A stretch of 64,000 nt of DNA from positions 682,001-746,000 of the forward strand of contig NZ_AUDC01000010.1 in NCBI RefSeq assembly GCF_000425265.1. The letters run 5' to 3'. A model generated the notes under the pieces. The model saw only the letters and a list, made by a program, of their open reading frames with translations, did no database searches and had not been told where the DNA came from. How positions within the stretch are numbered: the stretch's first letter is position 1; the number at the start of each line of letters is the position of its first letter. This stretch comes from Maridesulfovibrio zosterae DSM 11974. Lineage in GTDB: Bacteria > Desulfobacterota > Desulfovibrionia > Desulfovibrionales > Desulfovibrionaceae. Shown in pieces: positions 35,622 through 48,683 of this stretch. A program made the position numbers and the translations under genes.

Positions 35622-37136
35622 ATGTTTAATTTTCCCGTGCCATACCCAGATGAGCTTATCTATAGTGTTGTGGCACGGGCTGGTATTCATGCTGGTCTGA
35701 TGAGCCCTAAACAGCTATTGGACGAAGTTTTTGCTAACCGCAAAGTTATAGCGACGCCTGACTTTCCCTCACATATCAAACAAATTTCAGAATTATATCC
35801 TCAATCTCTGAATCTTGATGTCGTGAACATCATATACAAACATACCATTTTCCCTCTTTACGCTCCCTTTGTTCCAGAAGACCGAAGGCTTCAGTGTCTA
35901 AAATGGATGACAGGACAATCGAAAGGTGCTGTCCACCTTGCTCTCGGAGCTGCAGCCTCCCGCGTAAAGCAAATTCGTTTTTTCAGATATTGTCCTGAAT
36001 GTCTTGAGCAACAATTTTCTCAGTTTGGAGAGTTCTATTGGGTGCGCAGTTGGCAGGTTGCCGGTGCTGATGTTTGCCCACAGCATGGATCATTACATAA
36101 TTCTCGAATTGAATTGCATGGTAGGCATCGACACCAGTTCTTTCCGCTTAGGCCTGATGTTTGTGTTGGGGAAGCTTGTGAATTCGGCGGTGCATATGAT
36201 TTCCGTGTTGCTGAACTTGTTAATGAATTGCTGAGTGCTTCCCCGGTAGAATCCCCTTCTTTTGAACAGTGGGGACTGTTTTACATACAATTAGCGGGAG
36301 ACAGCGGCTGCGCCAAGGGCAAGAACGTTTTGCATGATCTGATTTCAGAAAAAGTCACTGCCAAATGGACAACGAAGTGGCTCGAAAAGAATGGTCTCCT
36401 TCCATTGGGCAATTCTAATTCATGTTGGTTAAAATCAATTTTTAGAAAGCATAGGAAGTCATTCAGCTACCTTGAGCATATTGTCGTTTTAGAGTCTTTG
36501 TTGGATTCAGGATGGAATTTTCAGTCGGTCTTGAATAACGTGTCTAGTTTGAAGTCAAAGAGCGCTGTGAACTGTCCTGTGGACTTCTCAGAAGATAGGC
36601 CTAATCAAGACACTCTTGATATCCGTAGCTCGTGGGGAGCATTCCTTAAAGAGTTCGGGGTGAAAAAGGCTCGGTTCTCTGGTGGGGCGGCTATCTATGC
36701 ATGGTTGTATCGAAATGACCGGGCTTGGTTGATGAAAATTAATGGGCAGTACCGCCGGTCTTCTCGTTCTGAAAATAAGCGGGTTGATTGGAAAAAACGG
36801 GATCAAGATGTTTTGGCTACTTTGAAAGATGTACATCAAAGGGAATTAAATGATTTAGAAGGCCCAAGGCGTTCCAGAAATTGGTATTTGGATCAGCTTG
36901 GCCCCAAAGCAACCGTTGAAACAAATCTTGGCAAACTTCCATTAACTGTCGAGTTCTTTGAAAAATATTGTGAGTCAGTACCCGACTATCAGATTCGCAG
37001 GATTGCTGTTGCTATCCGACAGCTTGAGGTTGACTGCGAGCCTAAGCGGAGATGGAAAATTTTGAGATTGGCCGGTCTGAGTGATGAACGAATTCGTGCT
37101 GAGGCTGCGCAGTACTTGAAAGAAGTGAGTGATTAA
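35622..37136 (+). CDS. tnsD: TnsD (TniQ family) target selector for attTn7
   Basis: The 504-residue protein has an N-terminal TniQ domain with a zinc finger C124-x2-C127, C152-x2-H155 (YCPECLEQQF and VCPQHGSLH), the same residues as in Tn7 TnsD. The C-terminal part is long and basic with several helix-turn-helix-like stretches, which is the glmS-reading form of TniQ, not the short CRISPR-associated form. It would direct insertion 25 bp past glmS; the element sits exactly there. Confidence 0.95.
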   Translation: MFNFPVPYPDELIYSVVARAGIHAGLMSPKQLLDEVFANRKVIATPDFPSHIKQISELYPQSLNLDVVNIIYKHTIFPLYAPFVPEDRRLQCLKWMTGQSKGAVHLALGAAASRVKQIRFFRYCPECLEQQFSQFGEFYWVRSWQVAGADVCPQHGSLHNSRIELHGRHRHQFFPLRPDVCVGEACEFGGAYDFRVAELVNELLSASPVESPSFEQWGLFYIQLAGDSGCAKGKNVLHDLISEKVTAKWTTKWLEKNGLLPLGNSNSCWLKSIFRKHRKSFSYLEHIVVLESLLDSGWNFQSVLNNVSSLKSKSAVNCPVDFSEDRPNQDTLDIRSSWGAFLKEFGVKKARFSGGAAIYAWLYRNDRAWLMKINGQYRRSSRSENKRVDWKKRDQDVLATLKDVHQRELNDLEGPRRSRNWYLDQLGPKATVETNLGKLPLTVEFFEKYCESVPDYQIRRIAVAIRQLEVDCEPKRRWKILRLAGLSDERIRAEAAQYLKEVSD

Positions 37137-38758
37137 TGCGGGATTATTTGTTTAAAAATTTTAGTTTAGATACGATTCTTAATTATTTTGGGGAGTTCGT
37201 AAAAGAAATAGGAAGCGTATACTGGAGAATTAATATTTTTTTGTCTGACAGTAAAAATCCTAACAAGAACAAGACCGTGTCACTTGCCAGTACTCCTGTT
37301 TTGTCACAGGGGAAAACTGTAAATCCACGCAGGAATTCGACGTCTCGCGGAAAGATAAGCAGTCTTCGCCTCAAAAATATTGCAAATTGGGAATCCAAGT
37401 CTTTTAAACAAAGGATAGCTAAAAATAGTTCTTCTGAGAAGATAATACTGCAAAATTATTTTGTTTTTACAGATGGGGAATACACGTATTTTATCCCTCA
37501 ATTTGAATTAGCTCGGGCTTTATTTTTTAGAGATAGCTATTTGGCTAGATCAGCTCCTGTGTTCCGTGTGTTGGAAGATGACTTTCAAATTGATTGTTCT
37601 AATGATGGTGGTTCTGTTCGTATCAATGTTTTAAAGAATTCCAACTATCCGTTAAATTCGTTTAATGACCTATCAAAAAGGAATCATTTGTGTTGGATTT
37701 TGTTAGATAGTCAGGTGCGGGCATCATATGAGAGTATTGCTAAGTATCAATTACAAGAGTCCAGTTATACAGAGGATGGCAAAAAGTGGATCTTTCATTT
37801 TGACCCGCCAGACTTAGATGATGTGACTATAAAAATAAGAGCTACTTATGATGAGTCTCGCAAATATTGTTTTGTTCATCAGATTTTAGGATTTGAAGGA
37901 TTGCAAGCTAATATTCCGGAGAACATTGAAATGTTTCATCCGGAGTTTTCGATTCCCGGCTCAAAAGCCAACGAAGGCAAAAGTCCGGTCGCTCCTGATG
38001 CTTCTGAGTCATTTTGTGTAGATGATATTGACGTAGCAAATGCAGATACAATACGTACAGAGATTGATGCTGAAAAAGTTGAATGTGAATTTAAAACCCC
38101 ATTTGTCGTTAAGCGTGTCTCTGAAAAAGAAAAATCTAATGCTACTTTAAGTGTGACGGATGGCGAAGAGGGAAAAAAAGTAATATCTCAAGATGTCAGT
38201 ATGAATGAATCTGTGGCTGGACAGGGTAAATCCGCTGCAGAATGGAATACGATTAATGACACAACAGATAACGATCATTTGTTTGAGAGAAAATTTACTT
38301 GTTTTTCAAATATGGTCGACAGATTGAAAGCTAATAGATGGTGCGAGTTTATTTCTTTAGATACCAAGAGTTTGCCCCGACGAGGCCGAAGTAAAAAACA
38401 CCTTCTTTCAACTGACGGAAGTCCAAGGTGTGTGGCTATTGTTCAGTTTAAGATAAGAGATAAACATATAGCCTTTTTAGAAGTAGATACCTCTGATGCA
38501 GTGAAACCTATTTCAACACTGGTTATATTTGTACGGGATGCAGGGAAGTTAAAATATCAAATAGGTAAGGTAATGGCCGAATTTGTAAGTGATTCTCTCA
38601 CATGGCCTACCAAATTACTTTCAGATTATTATGGTAAACGCGGATATGTCAGAATACCGCATCCTGAATCTAAGTCTGGTAACAAAGGAGTCTTACTTCC
38701 TAATTCGGTACATGGATGGGCTAATAGGTGCTATCTGGCTGTCAGTAAGTTGCGTTGA
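37136..38758 (+). CDS. tnsE: TnsE-like target selector (replicating DNA / conjugal plasmids)
   Basis: The 540-residue protein begins one base inside the tnsD stop. Segments match Tn7 TnsE (538 residues) from my recollection: YTYFIPQFELARALF near residues 117-130; SYESIAKYQLQ and WIFHFDPPDL in the middle; LPRRGRSKKHLLSTDGSPR at about 413-431; and FLEVDTSDAVKPISTL at about 447. TnsE steers Tn7 to lagging-strand DNA of conjugating plasmids and to DNA with 3' recessed ends, helped by the sliding clamp. Middle (about 270-380) is acidic and poorly conserved. This makes the element a five-gene Tn7, rare outside gamma-proteobacteria. Confidence 0.88.
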   Translation: MRDYLFKNFSLDTILNYFGEFVKEIGSVYWRINIFLSDSKNPNKNKTVSLASTPVLSQGKTVNPRRNSTSRGKISSLRLKNIANWESKSFKQRIAKNSSSEKIILQNYFVFTDGEYTYFIPQFELARALFFRDSYLARSAPVFRVLEDDFQIDCSNDGGSVRINVLKNSNYPLNSFNDLSKRNHLCWILLDSQVRASYESIAKYQLQESSYTEDGKKWIFHFDPPDLDDVTIKIRATYDESRKYCFVHQILGFEGLQANIPENIEMFHPEFSIPGSKANEGKSPVAPDASESFCVDDIDVANADTIRTEIDAEKVECEFKTPFVVKRVSEKEKSNATLSVTDGEEGKKVISQDVSMNESVAGQGKSAAEWNTINDTTDNDHLFERKFTCFSNMVDRLKANRWCEFISLDTKSLPRRGRSKKHLLSTDGSPRCVAIVQFKIRDKHIAFLEVDTSDAVKPISTLVIFVRDAGKLKYQIGKVMAEFVSDSLTWPTKLLSDYYGKRGYVRIPHPESKSGNKGVLLPNSVHGWANRCYLAVSKLR

Positions 38759-39106
38759 TTTTAATCTGTTGCAGTTTTTCGTTGCAAAAAATTGTAATAG
38801 AGAAGTTGGAGTGCATCCGCAGATTCCGGAAGATCCGCATTTGTCAGCAACTACCTAAATTTTTTTAAGAACTGGTAGTGGGTAGATATAATTTCATTAC
38901 TGGAAATATTCTTGTTTTTTGCATTTCATCTATAGATCTTCAACCCTGTTTAACCTAGTTTAGCCGGGTTGTGCCCACATGGAGGGAGCCCCGCCCACAA
39001 AATCGGACGTCTATGGAAATTCAAAAAAGACGAAGTCGATGAGTGGGGTGCGAAGTAAAAAGTGGTTAAATTACCAAAGTAAACTAACAAAATTAGGATT
39101 TTATAT
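38759..39106 (+). other. 348-bp gap between tnsE and hsdM
   Basis: It holds the C-terminal relic of a helix-turn-helix gene (see 38954-39058) and little else. No terminator is seen after tnsE. It marks the border of the transposition genes and the restriction cargo. Confidence 0.6.
38954..39058 (+). pseudogene. Remnant of an excisionase/MerR-like HTH gene
   Basis: A frame open from 38954 to the TAA at 39056-39058 reads PAHKIGRLWKFKKDEVDEW near its end. This is the well-known C-terminus of small helix-turn-helix proteins that often precede hsdM genes. There is no start codon, the first two thirds of the usual domain are missing, and a stop lies at 38951. It is a decayed neighbour carried in with the restriction genes. 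Confidence 0.7.
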
Positions 39107-40657
39107 ATGACAAGTACGCAACAACGTGCAGCTCTACAACGCCAGATCTGGCAAATCGCCAATGATGTACGAGGCGCAGTAGATGGTTGGGATTTTAAAC
39201 AATATGTGCTCGGCACTCTGTTTTATCGTTTTATCAGTGAAAATTTTGCCAGCTACATTGAAGCCGGTGACGAGAGCATCAATTACGCCGAGTTATCCGA
39301 CAGGGTAATCACACCTGAAATCAAAGACGATGCCGTTAAAACCAAGGGTTACTTCATCTACCCCAGCCAGATGTTCGCTAATATAGTCAAGGGTGCCAAC
39401 TCTAATGAAAGTTTAAATACGAATCTCGCCAGCATCTTTGCCGACATCGAAAACTCCGCCAATGGCTACCCGTCGGAAGGCGACATCAAAGGGTTGTTTG
39501 CTGATTTTGACACCACCAGCAACCGTCTCGGCAACACCGTTACCGACAAGAATATCCGCTTGTCCGCTGTGCTTAAGGGCGTGGCCGAGTTGAACTTCGG
39601 TGATTTTCATGACAATCAGATCGATTTGTTCGGTGATGCTTATGAATATTTAATCTCAAACTATGCAGCCACTGCGGGAAAATCCGGCGGCGAGTTTTTT
39701 ACTCCGCAGCATGTTTCCAAGCTGATTGCCCAACTTGCCATGCACAAGCAAACCAGCGTTAATAAAATTTATGACCCTGCCTGCGGTTCTGGATCTCTGC
39801 TGCTGCAAGCCAAAAAACATTTTGACGCGCACATCATCGAAGACGGTTTTTTTGGTCAGGAGATTAATCACACCACCTACAACTTGGCGCGTATGAACAT
39901 GTTTTTGCACAGCATCAACTACGACAAGTTTAATATCCAGCTTGGCAACACTCTGAGCGACCCTCATTTTGGTGATGACAAACCCTTTGACGCCATTGTC
40001 TCGAACCCGCCATACTCGGTGAAATGGAAAGGCTCAGACGACCCAACTCTGATTAACGACGACCGCTTTGCCCCTGCAGGTGTATTAGCACCCAAATCCA
40101 AGGCTGATTTTGCCTTTGTGCTGCATGCGCTCAGTTATCTTTCCAGTAAAGGCCGTGCTGCCGTTGTCTGCTTCCCCGGTATTTTTTATCGTGGCGGTGC
40201 CGAGCAGAAAATCAGGAAATATCTGGTGGATAACAACTATGTGGAGACCGTGATCTCACTCGCTCCCAACCTGTTTTTCGGCACCACTATCGCCGTGAAT
40301 ATCCTCGTGCTCTCTAAGCACAAAACCGACACCAACACCCAGTTTATTGATGCCAGCGGCCTGTTCAAAAAAGAAACCAATACCAACATCCTCACCGAGG
40401 ATCATATTGAACAGATCATGCAGGTCTTCGACAGCAAAAAGAATGTCGATCACTTTTCCCAGTCCGTCGATTGTGACCGGATAGCTTCCAACGACTACAA
40501 TCTGTCTGTAAGCTCCTATGTGGAAGCCAAAGACACCCGCGAGGTAATTGATATTGCAAAGCTCAATGCCGAGCTGAAAACTACTGTCGCCAAGATAGAT
40601 CAACTTCGAAAGGATATTGATGCCATTGTTGCGGAGATTGAAGGAGGTGACGAATGA
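39107..40657 (+). CDS. hsdM: HsdM, type I DNA methyltransferase
   Basis: The 516-residue protein has an N-terminal helical HsdM_N domain (residues about 10-140) and an N6-adenine methyltransferase domain with motif [14 protein letters not shown] and motif [11 protein letters not shown]. It modifies host DNA with HsdS. Start at ATG 39107. It opens a five-gene operon, hsdM-fic-hsdS-prrC-hsdR. Codon use looks richer in C-ending codons than the adjacent tns genes, which suggests a separate origin. Confidence 0.97.
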   Translation: MTSTQQRAALQRQIWQIANDVRGAVDGWDFKQYVLGTLFYRFISENFASYIEAGDESINYAELSDRVITPEIKDDAVKTKGYFIYPSQMFANIVKGANSNESLNTNLASIFADIENSANGYPSEGDIKGLFADFDTTSNRLGNTVTDKNIRLSAVLKGVAELNFGDFHDNQIDLFGDAYEYLISNYAATAGKSGGEFFTPQHVSKLIAQLAMHKQTSVNKIYDPACGSGSLLLQAKKHFDAHIIEDGFFGQEINHTTYNLARMNMFLHSINYDKFNIQLGNTLSDPHFGDDKPFDAIVSNPPYSVKWKGSDDPTLINDDRFAPAGVLAPKSKADFAFVLHALSYLSSKGRAAVVCFPGIFYRGGAEQKIRKYLVDNNYVETVISLAPNLFFGTTIAVNILVLSKHKTDTNTQFIDASGLFKKETNTNILTEDHIEQIMQVFDSKKNVDHFSQSVDCDRIASNDYNLSVSSYVEAKDTREVIDIAKLNAELKTTVAKIDQLRKDIDAIVAEIEGGDE

Positions 40658-41259
40658 TGTTGGAAAATAAACTGGGCATCAGTGATCAGATTGAACTGGG
40701 CAAGGTTGAAGAGAAAATAAGCAAGCAAAAAGCCAAGCAGCTGTTTGAGTCGGGTGATATCAAAAAGGTAAACGTCGGAACCTTTGAAGGTCTCGCATTC
40801 ATTCATTACTATTTGTTTGGTGATATTTATGATTTTGCCGGAAAAATCCGTGAAGTGAATATTGCCAAAGGAAATTTCCGTTTTGCGCCGCTCATGTATC
40901 TGGAAGCTGCCCTGAAGCACATAGATTCCATGCCGCAAAGCAACTTTGATGAAATAATTGAAAAATATGTAGAGATGAACATCGCCCACCCTTTTCGAGA
41001 AGGCAACGGCCGCGCAACCCGCATTTGGCTGGATCTCATTTTGAAAAAAGAGATTCGAAAGGTCATCGACTGGAATCAAGTCGATAAAGAGGAATATCTT
41101 TCCGCCATGGAGCGCAGTCCGGTGAAAGATGTTGAAATCAATGTGCTGTTAAAAAGCGCGTTGACAGATCAGATCGATGACCGCGCTCTGTTTATGAAAG
41201 GCATAGACGTAAGCTATTTCTACGAAGGCTATAGCGAATTTAAGACTGAGGAGCTGTAG
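40654..41259 (+). CDS. Fic-domain AMPylase-type protein in the hsd operon
   Basis: The 201-residue protein overlaps the hsdM stop, with GGAGGTGAC upstream. The catalytic motif [12 protein letters not shown] is complete (H112 to R123), and the flap [19 protein letters not shown] is typical. Fic proteins add AMP or similar groups to target proteins and some are toxins. I see no separate small antitoxin gene next to it. Its place between hsdM and hsdS hints at a function tied to restriction alleviation or phage defence. Confidence 0.93.
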   Translation: MMLENKLGISDQIELGKVEEKISKQKAKQLFESGDIKKVNVGTFEGLAFIHYYLFGDIYDFAGKIREVNIAKGNFRFAPLMYLEAALKHIDSMPQSNFDEIIEKYVEMNIAHPFREGNGRATRIWLDLILKKEIRKVIDWNQVDKEEYLSAMERSPVKDVEINVLLKSALTDQIDDRALFMKGIDVSYFYEGYSEFKTEEL

Positions 41260-41260
41260 C

Positions 41261-42424
41261 ATGAGCGAATTGAGTTTTATGGAAAAGCTGTTGGATGTTG
41301 CTGAGGTCGAGTGGAGAGCGTTGGATGCGGTTTTTGATGTCTTCGCAGGTGGTGACGTTCCTAAAGATTCGCTTTCCGATGTAGAAACCAAAAAATTTAA
41401 TATCCCGATTTTGTCTAATGGAATTGGTGTTAAAGCCCTATATGGATGGACTGATAACGCAAAAATTGAAAAACCAAGTTTAACTATTTCGGCCAGAGGT
41501 ACAATTGGTTGGACTAACTTTGTTGATAAGCCGTTTTTTCCAATAGTTCGATTGATAGTCTTAACACCTAAGATTGGTTTGAATCTAAAGTACGCTTATT
41601 ACTTTATGAAAACCATTGAAAATGGTTACAAGGTTCCGCCGGCTGGTATCCCCCAGCTCACTAAACCGATGCTCAAAAATGTAAGATTACCCATCCCATG
41701 CCCGGAAAACCCAGAGAAATCGCTTGAAATACAGGCCGAAATCGTCCGCATTCTGGATAAATTCACCGAGCTTACCGCCGAGCTTACCGCCGAGCTTACC
41801 GCCGAGTTTACTGCTCGCAAAAAACAATACAACTATTATCGTGACCAGTTGTTGAGTTTTGAAGAAGGGGAAGTGGAGTGGAAAACGTTGGGGGAAGTTG
41901 CGGAATTTCGGCGTGGCACGGCAATAACAAAAAAGCAGACAACAGACGGAGATATTCCTGTCGTTGCCAATGGACCACTTCCAACATACTTCCATGGAGA
42001 AAAAAATAGAGAGGGTGAAACTATAGTTATCGCCAGATCTGGAGCGTATGCAGGCTATGTAAGTTTTTGGACTCAGCCATTATTTTTAACAGATGCTTTC
42101 AGTGTTCATCCCGATAGTTCAATACTAACGCCTAAATTTGTTTACAATTTTCTTCAAAACAAACAAGAACAGATTCATGCAATGAAGAAAGGTGCTGGTG
42201 TTCCGCATGTCCGTGTTAAGGAACTTGAGCTATACAGTATTCCAGTTCCTTCTCCTGAAGAACAATTCCGCATCGTCGGTATTCTAGATAAATTCGACGC
42301 CTTAACCAACTCCCTCACCGACGGCCTGCCCCGAGAAATTGAACTGCGTCAAAAGCAGTACGAGTATTACCGCGATTTGCTGTTGAGTTTCCCCAAGTCT
42401 AAGGTAGAGGTGTACGATGAGTAA
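41261..42424 (+). CDS. hsdS: HsdS, type I specificity subunit
   Basis: The 387-residue protein has two target-recognition domains, each ending in a long helix: first [15 protein letters not shown]...[11 protein letters not shown], second [13 protein letters not shown]...[13 protein letters not shown]. These are the two conserved repeats of HsdS. Between them a run of TAEL units links the halves (41768-41815). It reads a split DNA site for HsdM and HsdR. The stop overlaps prrC by 8 bp. Confidence 0.95.
   Translation: MSELSFMEKLLDVAEVEWRALDAVFDVFAGGDVPKDSLSDVETKKFNIPILSNGIGVKALYGWTDNAKIEKPSLTISARGTIGWTNFVDKPFFPIVRLIVLTPKIGLNLKYAYYFMKTIENGYKVPPAGIPQLTKPMLKNVRLPIPCPENPEKSLEIQAEIVRILDKFTELTAELTAELTAEFTARKKQYNYYRDQLLSFEEGEVEWKTLGEVAEFRRGTAITKKQTTDGDIPVVANGPLPTYFHGEKNREGETIVIARSGAYAGYVSFWTQPLFLTDAFSVHPDSSILTPKFVYNFLQNKQEQIHAMKKGAGVPHVRVKELELYSIPVPSPEEQFRIVGILDKFDALTNSLTDGLPREIELRQKQYEYYRDLLLSFPKSKVEVYDE
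41768..41815 (+). repeat. 12-bp tandem repeats coding TAEL units in hsdS
   Basis: GAGCTTACCGCC occurs three times perfectly, then one imperfect copy GAGTTTACTGCT. In EcoR124 the change from two to three TAEL units shifts the spacer of the recognised site. This tract can gain or lose units by slippage, keeping the frame. Confidence 0.88.
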
Positions 42425-43607
42425 GACTCTAACGGAAATAGCGCAGGAGCTTAAGGATAACCCTAAAAAGGTACAGCTGATCTACGCCTTTAATGGAGTG
42501 GGTAAAACGCGTCTTTCACGAGAGCTTAAAGAACTCATTATGCCAAAAGGTGTAGAGAGTGAAGATACGGATGATCATCGTACAAAGGTTCTTTATTACA
42601 ATGCCTTCACGGAAGACTTGTTCTATTGGGATAATGACCTTGAGGGGGATTCCGCGAGGAAACTCAAAATCCAGCCTAATGCTTACACCAAATGGGTGCT
42701 GCAGGAACAAGGGCAGGATAAGAATGCGATCAGTCATTTTCAGTACTACACAAGTGATAAATTAACTCCGCGTTTTAACGAAGAATACATAATCGAAGAC
42801 AAGGACGGTAAAAATATAACAGTACCGGCTTTTTCTGAGGTTACCTTTTCGTATGAGCGCGGTAATGATGAACGAACCGAGAACGTTAAGATTTCCAAAG
42901 GCGAAGAAAGTAACTTTATCTGGAGTATTTTTTACAGCCTTATTGAACAGGTCGTTGAAGAATTGAATGTCGCCGAGCCTGATGAACGTGAAAATAATCA
43001 GTTTGATAAACTTGAATACATCTTTATTGATGACCCCGTCAGTTCACTGGACGAAAATCATTTGATTGAAATGGCAGTGCAACTGGCACAGTTGGTTAAG
43101 TCCAGCACATCAGAAGTAAAATTTATCATCACTACGCATAACCCACTTTTTTTTAACGTATTAAGCAACGAATTTAATAATGATGAGAAAAGTACAGGTT
43201 ATAAAAGGGGAGCTGTCCGGAGATATAGGTTGGAGAAATATGAGGATGGAACTCATAAATTAGCTGATCAGCCCAATGATTCTCCCTTTTCATATCACCT
43301 TTATCTTAAGTCAGAGCTTGAAAAAGCAATTCAAGAAGGGCAGATTCAAAAATATCATTTTAATTTTTTAAGAAATATACTGGAAAAAACCTCGACTTTT
43401 CTAGGTTACAAAAGATGGGCAGAATTGCTTCCTAAAACCGATGACGGCCGACCTAACCCTTATGAAGAGAGAATGATAAATCTTTTTAGTCACTCTAAAC
43501 ATGCAGGCGATGAAGTGGCCGAGTTAGATGATGATGACAAGCGTGTTTTGGGTTATTTGGTAAAACAAATTCATGAAATGTATCACTTCAAGTCGAACGC
43601 GTCTTAA
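42417..43607 (+). CDS. prrC: PrrC, tRNA-Lys anticodon nuclease
   Basis: The 396-residue protein, exactly the length of E. coli PrrC, sits between hsdS and hsdR as in EcoprrI. The N-terminal ABC-type ATPase has Walker A FNGVGKTR at 25-32, the PrrC box [17 protein letters not shown] at 58-74, signature SKGEES and Walker [13 protein letters not shown]. The C-terminal nuclease has R319 and E323 (LRNILEKTS) and H359 (FSHSKH), matching the R-E-H triad of E. coli. It stays silent while bound to the restriction complex; phage inhibition of the complex frees it to cut tRNA-Lys and abort infection. Confidence 0.95.
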   Translation: MSKTLTEIAQELKDNPKKVQLIYAFNGVGKTRLSRELKELIMPKGVESEDTDDHRTKVLYYNAFTEDLFYWDNDLEGDSARKLKIQPNAYTKWVLQEQGQDKNAISHFQYYTSDKLTPRFNEEYIIEDKDGKNITVPAFSEVTFSYERGNDERTENVKISKGEESNFIWSIFYSLIEQVVEELNVAEPDERENNQFDKLEYIFIDDPVSSLDENHLIEMAVQLAQLVKSSTSEVKFIITTHNPLFFNVLSNEFNNDEKSTGYKRGAVRRYRLEKYEDGTHKLADQPNDSPFSYHLYLKSELEKAIQEGQIQKYHFNFLRNILEKTSTFLGYKRWAELLPKTDDGRPNPYEERMINLFSHSKHAGDEVAELDDDDKRVLGYLVKQIHEMYHFKSNAS

Positions 43608-43626
43608 ATTTGGAGAGAATTAGTAA

Positions 43627-46728
<3,102 letters not shown>

Positions 46729-46817
46729 TGCATAATGAAGGAAGCTAGAAAGTCACTCTATGCGCAGTCTTCCGGTTTTGATCAGTTAAGAATTGTAGGA
46801 AATACCCATGAACTTTG

Positions 46818-46846
46818 AACCCCGCCGTGTGAGTACGGCGGGGTTT
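46818..46846 (+). terminator. Intrinsic terminator of the hsd operon
   Basis: The stem AACCCCGCCGT / ACGGCGGGGTT with a short loop is followed by TTCTGTTGTT. It lies 90 bp past hsdR. Confidence 0.85.
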
Positions 46847-46961
46847 CTGTTGTTATAGACGTATTGCATTCAACTTCAAGCAGCGGTTATTGACAACACA
46901 ATGTGTGTCTTTCATAAGCTAAGAATGCCCGATGTCATGAAAAAATAGCCAGGAGTGAATC

Positions 46962-47261
46962 GTGGATATCAGTGCTTGTTTCTCAAATTGTGGATCAGTT
47001 GCTTCAATTGTCGGAGTTGGGCTTTGGTCTATCAGTCAGGCTGCTCTTAAAGGAATCAGGGGATATGTTGATCTCAGAAAGATCTCCGAGAAACAGTATC
47101 AAAGTCCGCTCAAGAAAGAGTTAGCTGATATTTTATTTTCACTAGCTAACGGGGGTGGTCCAAAAGCTAACCTACTGCGAAATGGACTTTCAAGAGATGT
47201 TGAGTTGAAGTTTGAGAGATGGATCGATAGCAATTCGATCTACGGATATCGGCACGGTTAA
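46962..47261 (+). CDS. Hypothetical protein (GTG start)
   Basis: The 99-residue protein has AGGAG five to six bases before a GTG. It has a mildly hydrophobic N-terminus (CGSVASIVGVGLWSIS) and a charged helical C-terminus. No family recognised. It converges on the sigma-54-type regulator with 6 bp between. Moderate support for being real. Confidence 0.45.
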   Translation: MDISACFSNCGSVASIVGVGLWSISQAALKGIRGYVDLRKISEKQYQSPLKKELADILFSLANGGGPKANLLRNGLSRDVELKFERWIDSNSIYGYRHG

Positions 47262-47267
47262 TGTTAT

Positions 47268-48683
47268 TCAGCGGTTGGATCTTCTGGTGATACCGTGCTG
47301 TTTTATAAGGGCGTAGAATCTTGCGCGTGATAGACCTGATATATGGCATGATTGCTTGATATCACCGTTGGTTATTTCAATAAGATCTTTTAGATACCTT
47401 TTTTCAATCCCAGCTGTTTGTTCGTTGCGATATGTTTTGAGGTCTGGATAGTTTGCGGTATCTGCAATTTTGCTTTTTTGTCTGACTGTTTTGGGAGTGT
47501 TGTTTTCAAACTCACGTCTGGCGATTTGCGCTCGCATCGTTCTCGGTAAATGCCGAGGGTATAGAACTGTTTCCGCTTCTGCCCTGGAAATGGCTTGTTC
47601 AATGGTGTTTATAAGCTCCCTAATGTTTCCGGGCCATTTATAGAGCATGAGCGCGTTAAGAAAATCTGGCGAAAAGCCTTTGCTATCTATTTTGAGTTGC
47701 TGGCAATGGCGGCGGATGAAATGACAGGTGAGATCATTGATGTCTTCGGATATGGTTTGGAGTGGAGGGAGCTGGATGTGAATTCCGCGAAGGCGATAGA
47801 AAAGATCCTGTCTGAATTCTCCTGTTGTTACCATGTCCTCAAGATTTCTATTTGTTGCGGCGAGTAGCCTGAAATCACTTGTTATCTCTTTTACCCCTCC
47901 TACAGGTCTGAAGCTTCGGCCTTCCAGAACTCTTAGAAAGACTTTTTGCATGACGAGTGGCAGTTCGCCGATTTCATCTAGAAACAGAGTTCCTCCGTCA
48001 GCTTGTTTAATGAGGCCGATGGATGAACTGTCCGCACTGGTATATGCTCCGCGTTCATGTCCGAATAGCAAATTTCCGGCAAGAGTCTCCGGCAATGCAG
48101 CGCAATCTACAATTATGAAAGGTTTTTTTGCTCTCACGCTGTTTTTGTGAATTGCTTTTGCGAAGAGCTCCTTCCCAGTTCCGGTTTTCCCCGTGATAAG
48201 TACAGTTGTATCAGATGCTGAGGCTTGAGCAACTTTGTCAAGGCAGGCTTGTAACGCGTGACTGTTTCCGATTATGCCTTCCCTTCGTAGTGAAACGGGA
48301 GCTCTATATGCTTGCCGTTCCGTATGGTATTCTTTTACTCTGTTTATAATTGCAACGATGCGATGTATGCTCAGGGGCTTGGTAATATAGTCCCATGCTC
48401 CGTTTTGTATGGTTTGTTCCGCTGCAGTTGGGTCACCGTTCTGAGAAACTACAATCACTTCCGGGTAGGGCGGAATTTCACGTATGGCTGCGATATAATC
48501 TAAACATTTTCCCTCTGATAGATCTTCATCAAGCAGTACTGCTTTATAATTGCCTGTGTGTAGTAAACCGATGGCTTTGGTTATTGAGTTACAATATGTG
48601 GTGGCTATATCATGTCGTGCCAAATCCTTTGCCATATGCATGGCAAAGGATTTGGCACGATCGATAATGAGAATGTCAGCCAT
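47268..48683 (-). CDS. NtrC-type response regulator with altered sigma-54 loop
   Basis: The 471-residue protein has a receiver (residues 1-120, D52 in VLLDEDL), an AAA+ domain (Walker A GKTGTGKELFAKA, Walker B GTLFLDEIGELP, sensor FRLLAATNRNLE) and a Fis-type helix-turn-helix C-terminus (CHISGLSRARFYALIKQHG). The GAFTGA loop that touches sigma-54 reads GAYTSA, so activation of sigma-54 is doubtful. It reads away from the redox operon and may control it or its own promoter. The first codons hold a large palindrome. Confidence 0.92.
   Translation of the reverse strand: MADILIIDRAKSFAMHMAKDLARHDIATTYCNSITKAIGLLHTGNYKAVLLDEDLSEGKCLDYIAAIREIPPYPEVIVVSQNGDPTAAEQTIQNGAWDYITKPLSIHRIVAIINRVKEYHTERQAYRAPVSLRREGIIGNSHALQACLDKVAQASASDTTVLITGKTGTGKELFAKAIHKNSVRAKKPFIIVDCAALPETLAGNLLFGHERGAYTSADSSSIGLIKQADGGTLFLDEIGELPLVMQKVFLRVLEGRSFRPVGGVKEITSDFRLLAATNRNLEDMVTTGEFRQDLFYRLRGIHIQLPPLQTISEDINDLTCHFIRRHCQQLKIDSKGFSPDFLNALMLYKWPGNIRELINTIEQAISRAEAETVLYPRHLPRTMRAQIARREFENNTPKTVRQKSKIADTANYPDLKTYRNEQTAGIEKRYLKDLIEITNGDIKQSCHISGLSRARFYALIKQHGITRRSNR
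48615..48660. repeat. 21-bp perfect inverted repeat in codons 8-23 of the regulator
   Basis: The left arm (48615-48635, TCGTGCCAAATCCTTTGCC...) and right arm (48640-48660) are perfect complements around a 4-base centre, ATGC. It lies inside the coding sequence, near the start. It can form a strong mRNA hairpin or be a DNA site. Confidence 0.95.

Noticed and set aside
46735-46818. 27-codon frame after hsdR
   Set aside because: No ribosome site, runs into the terminator stem, no recognisable features.
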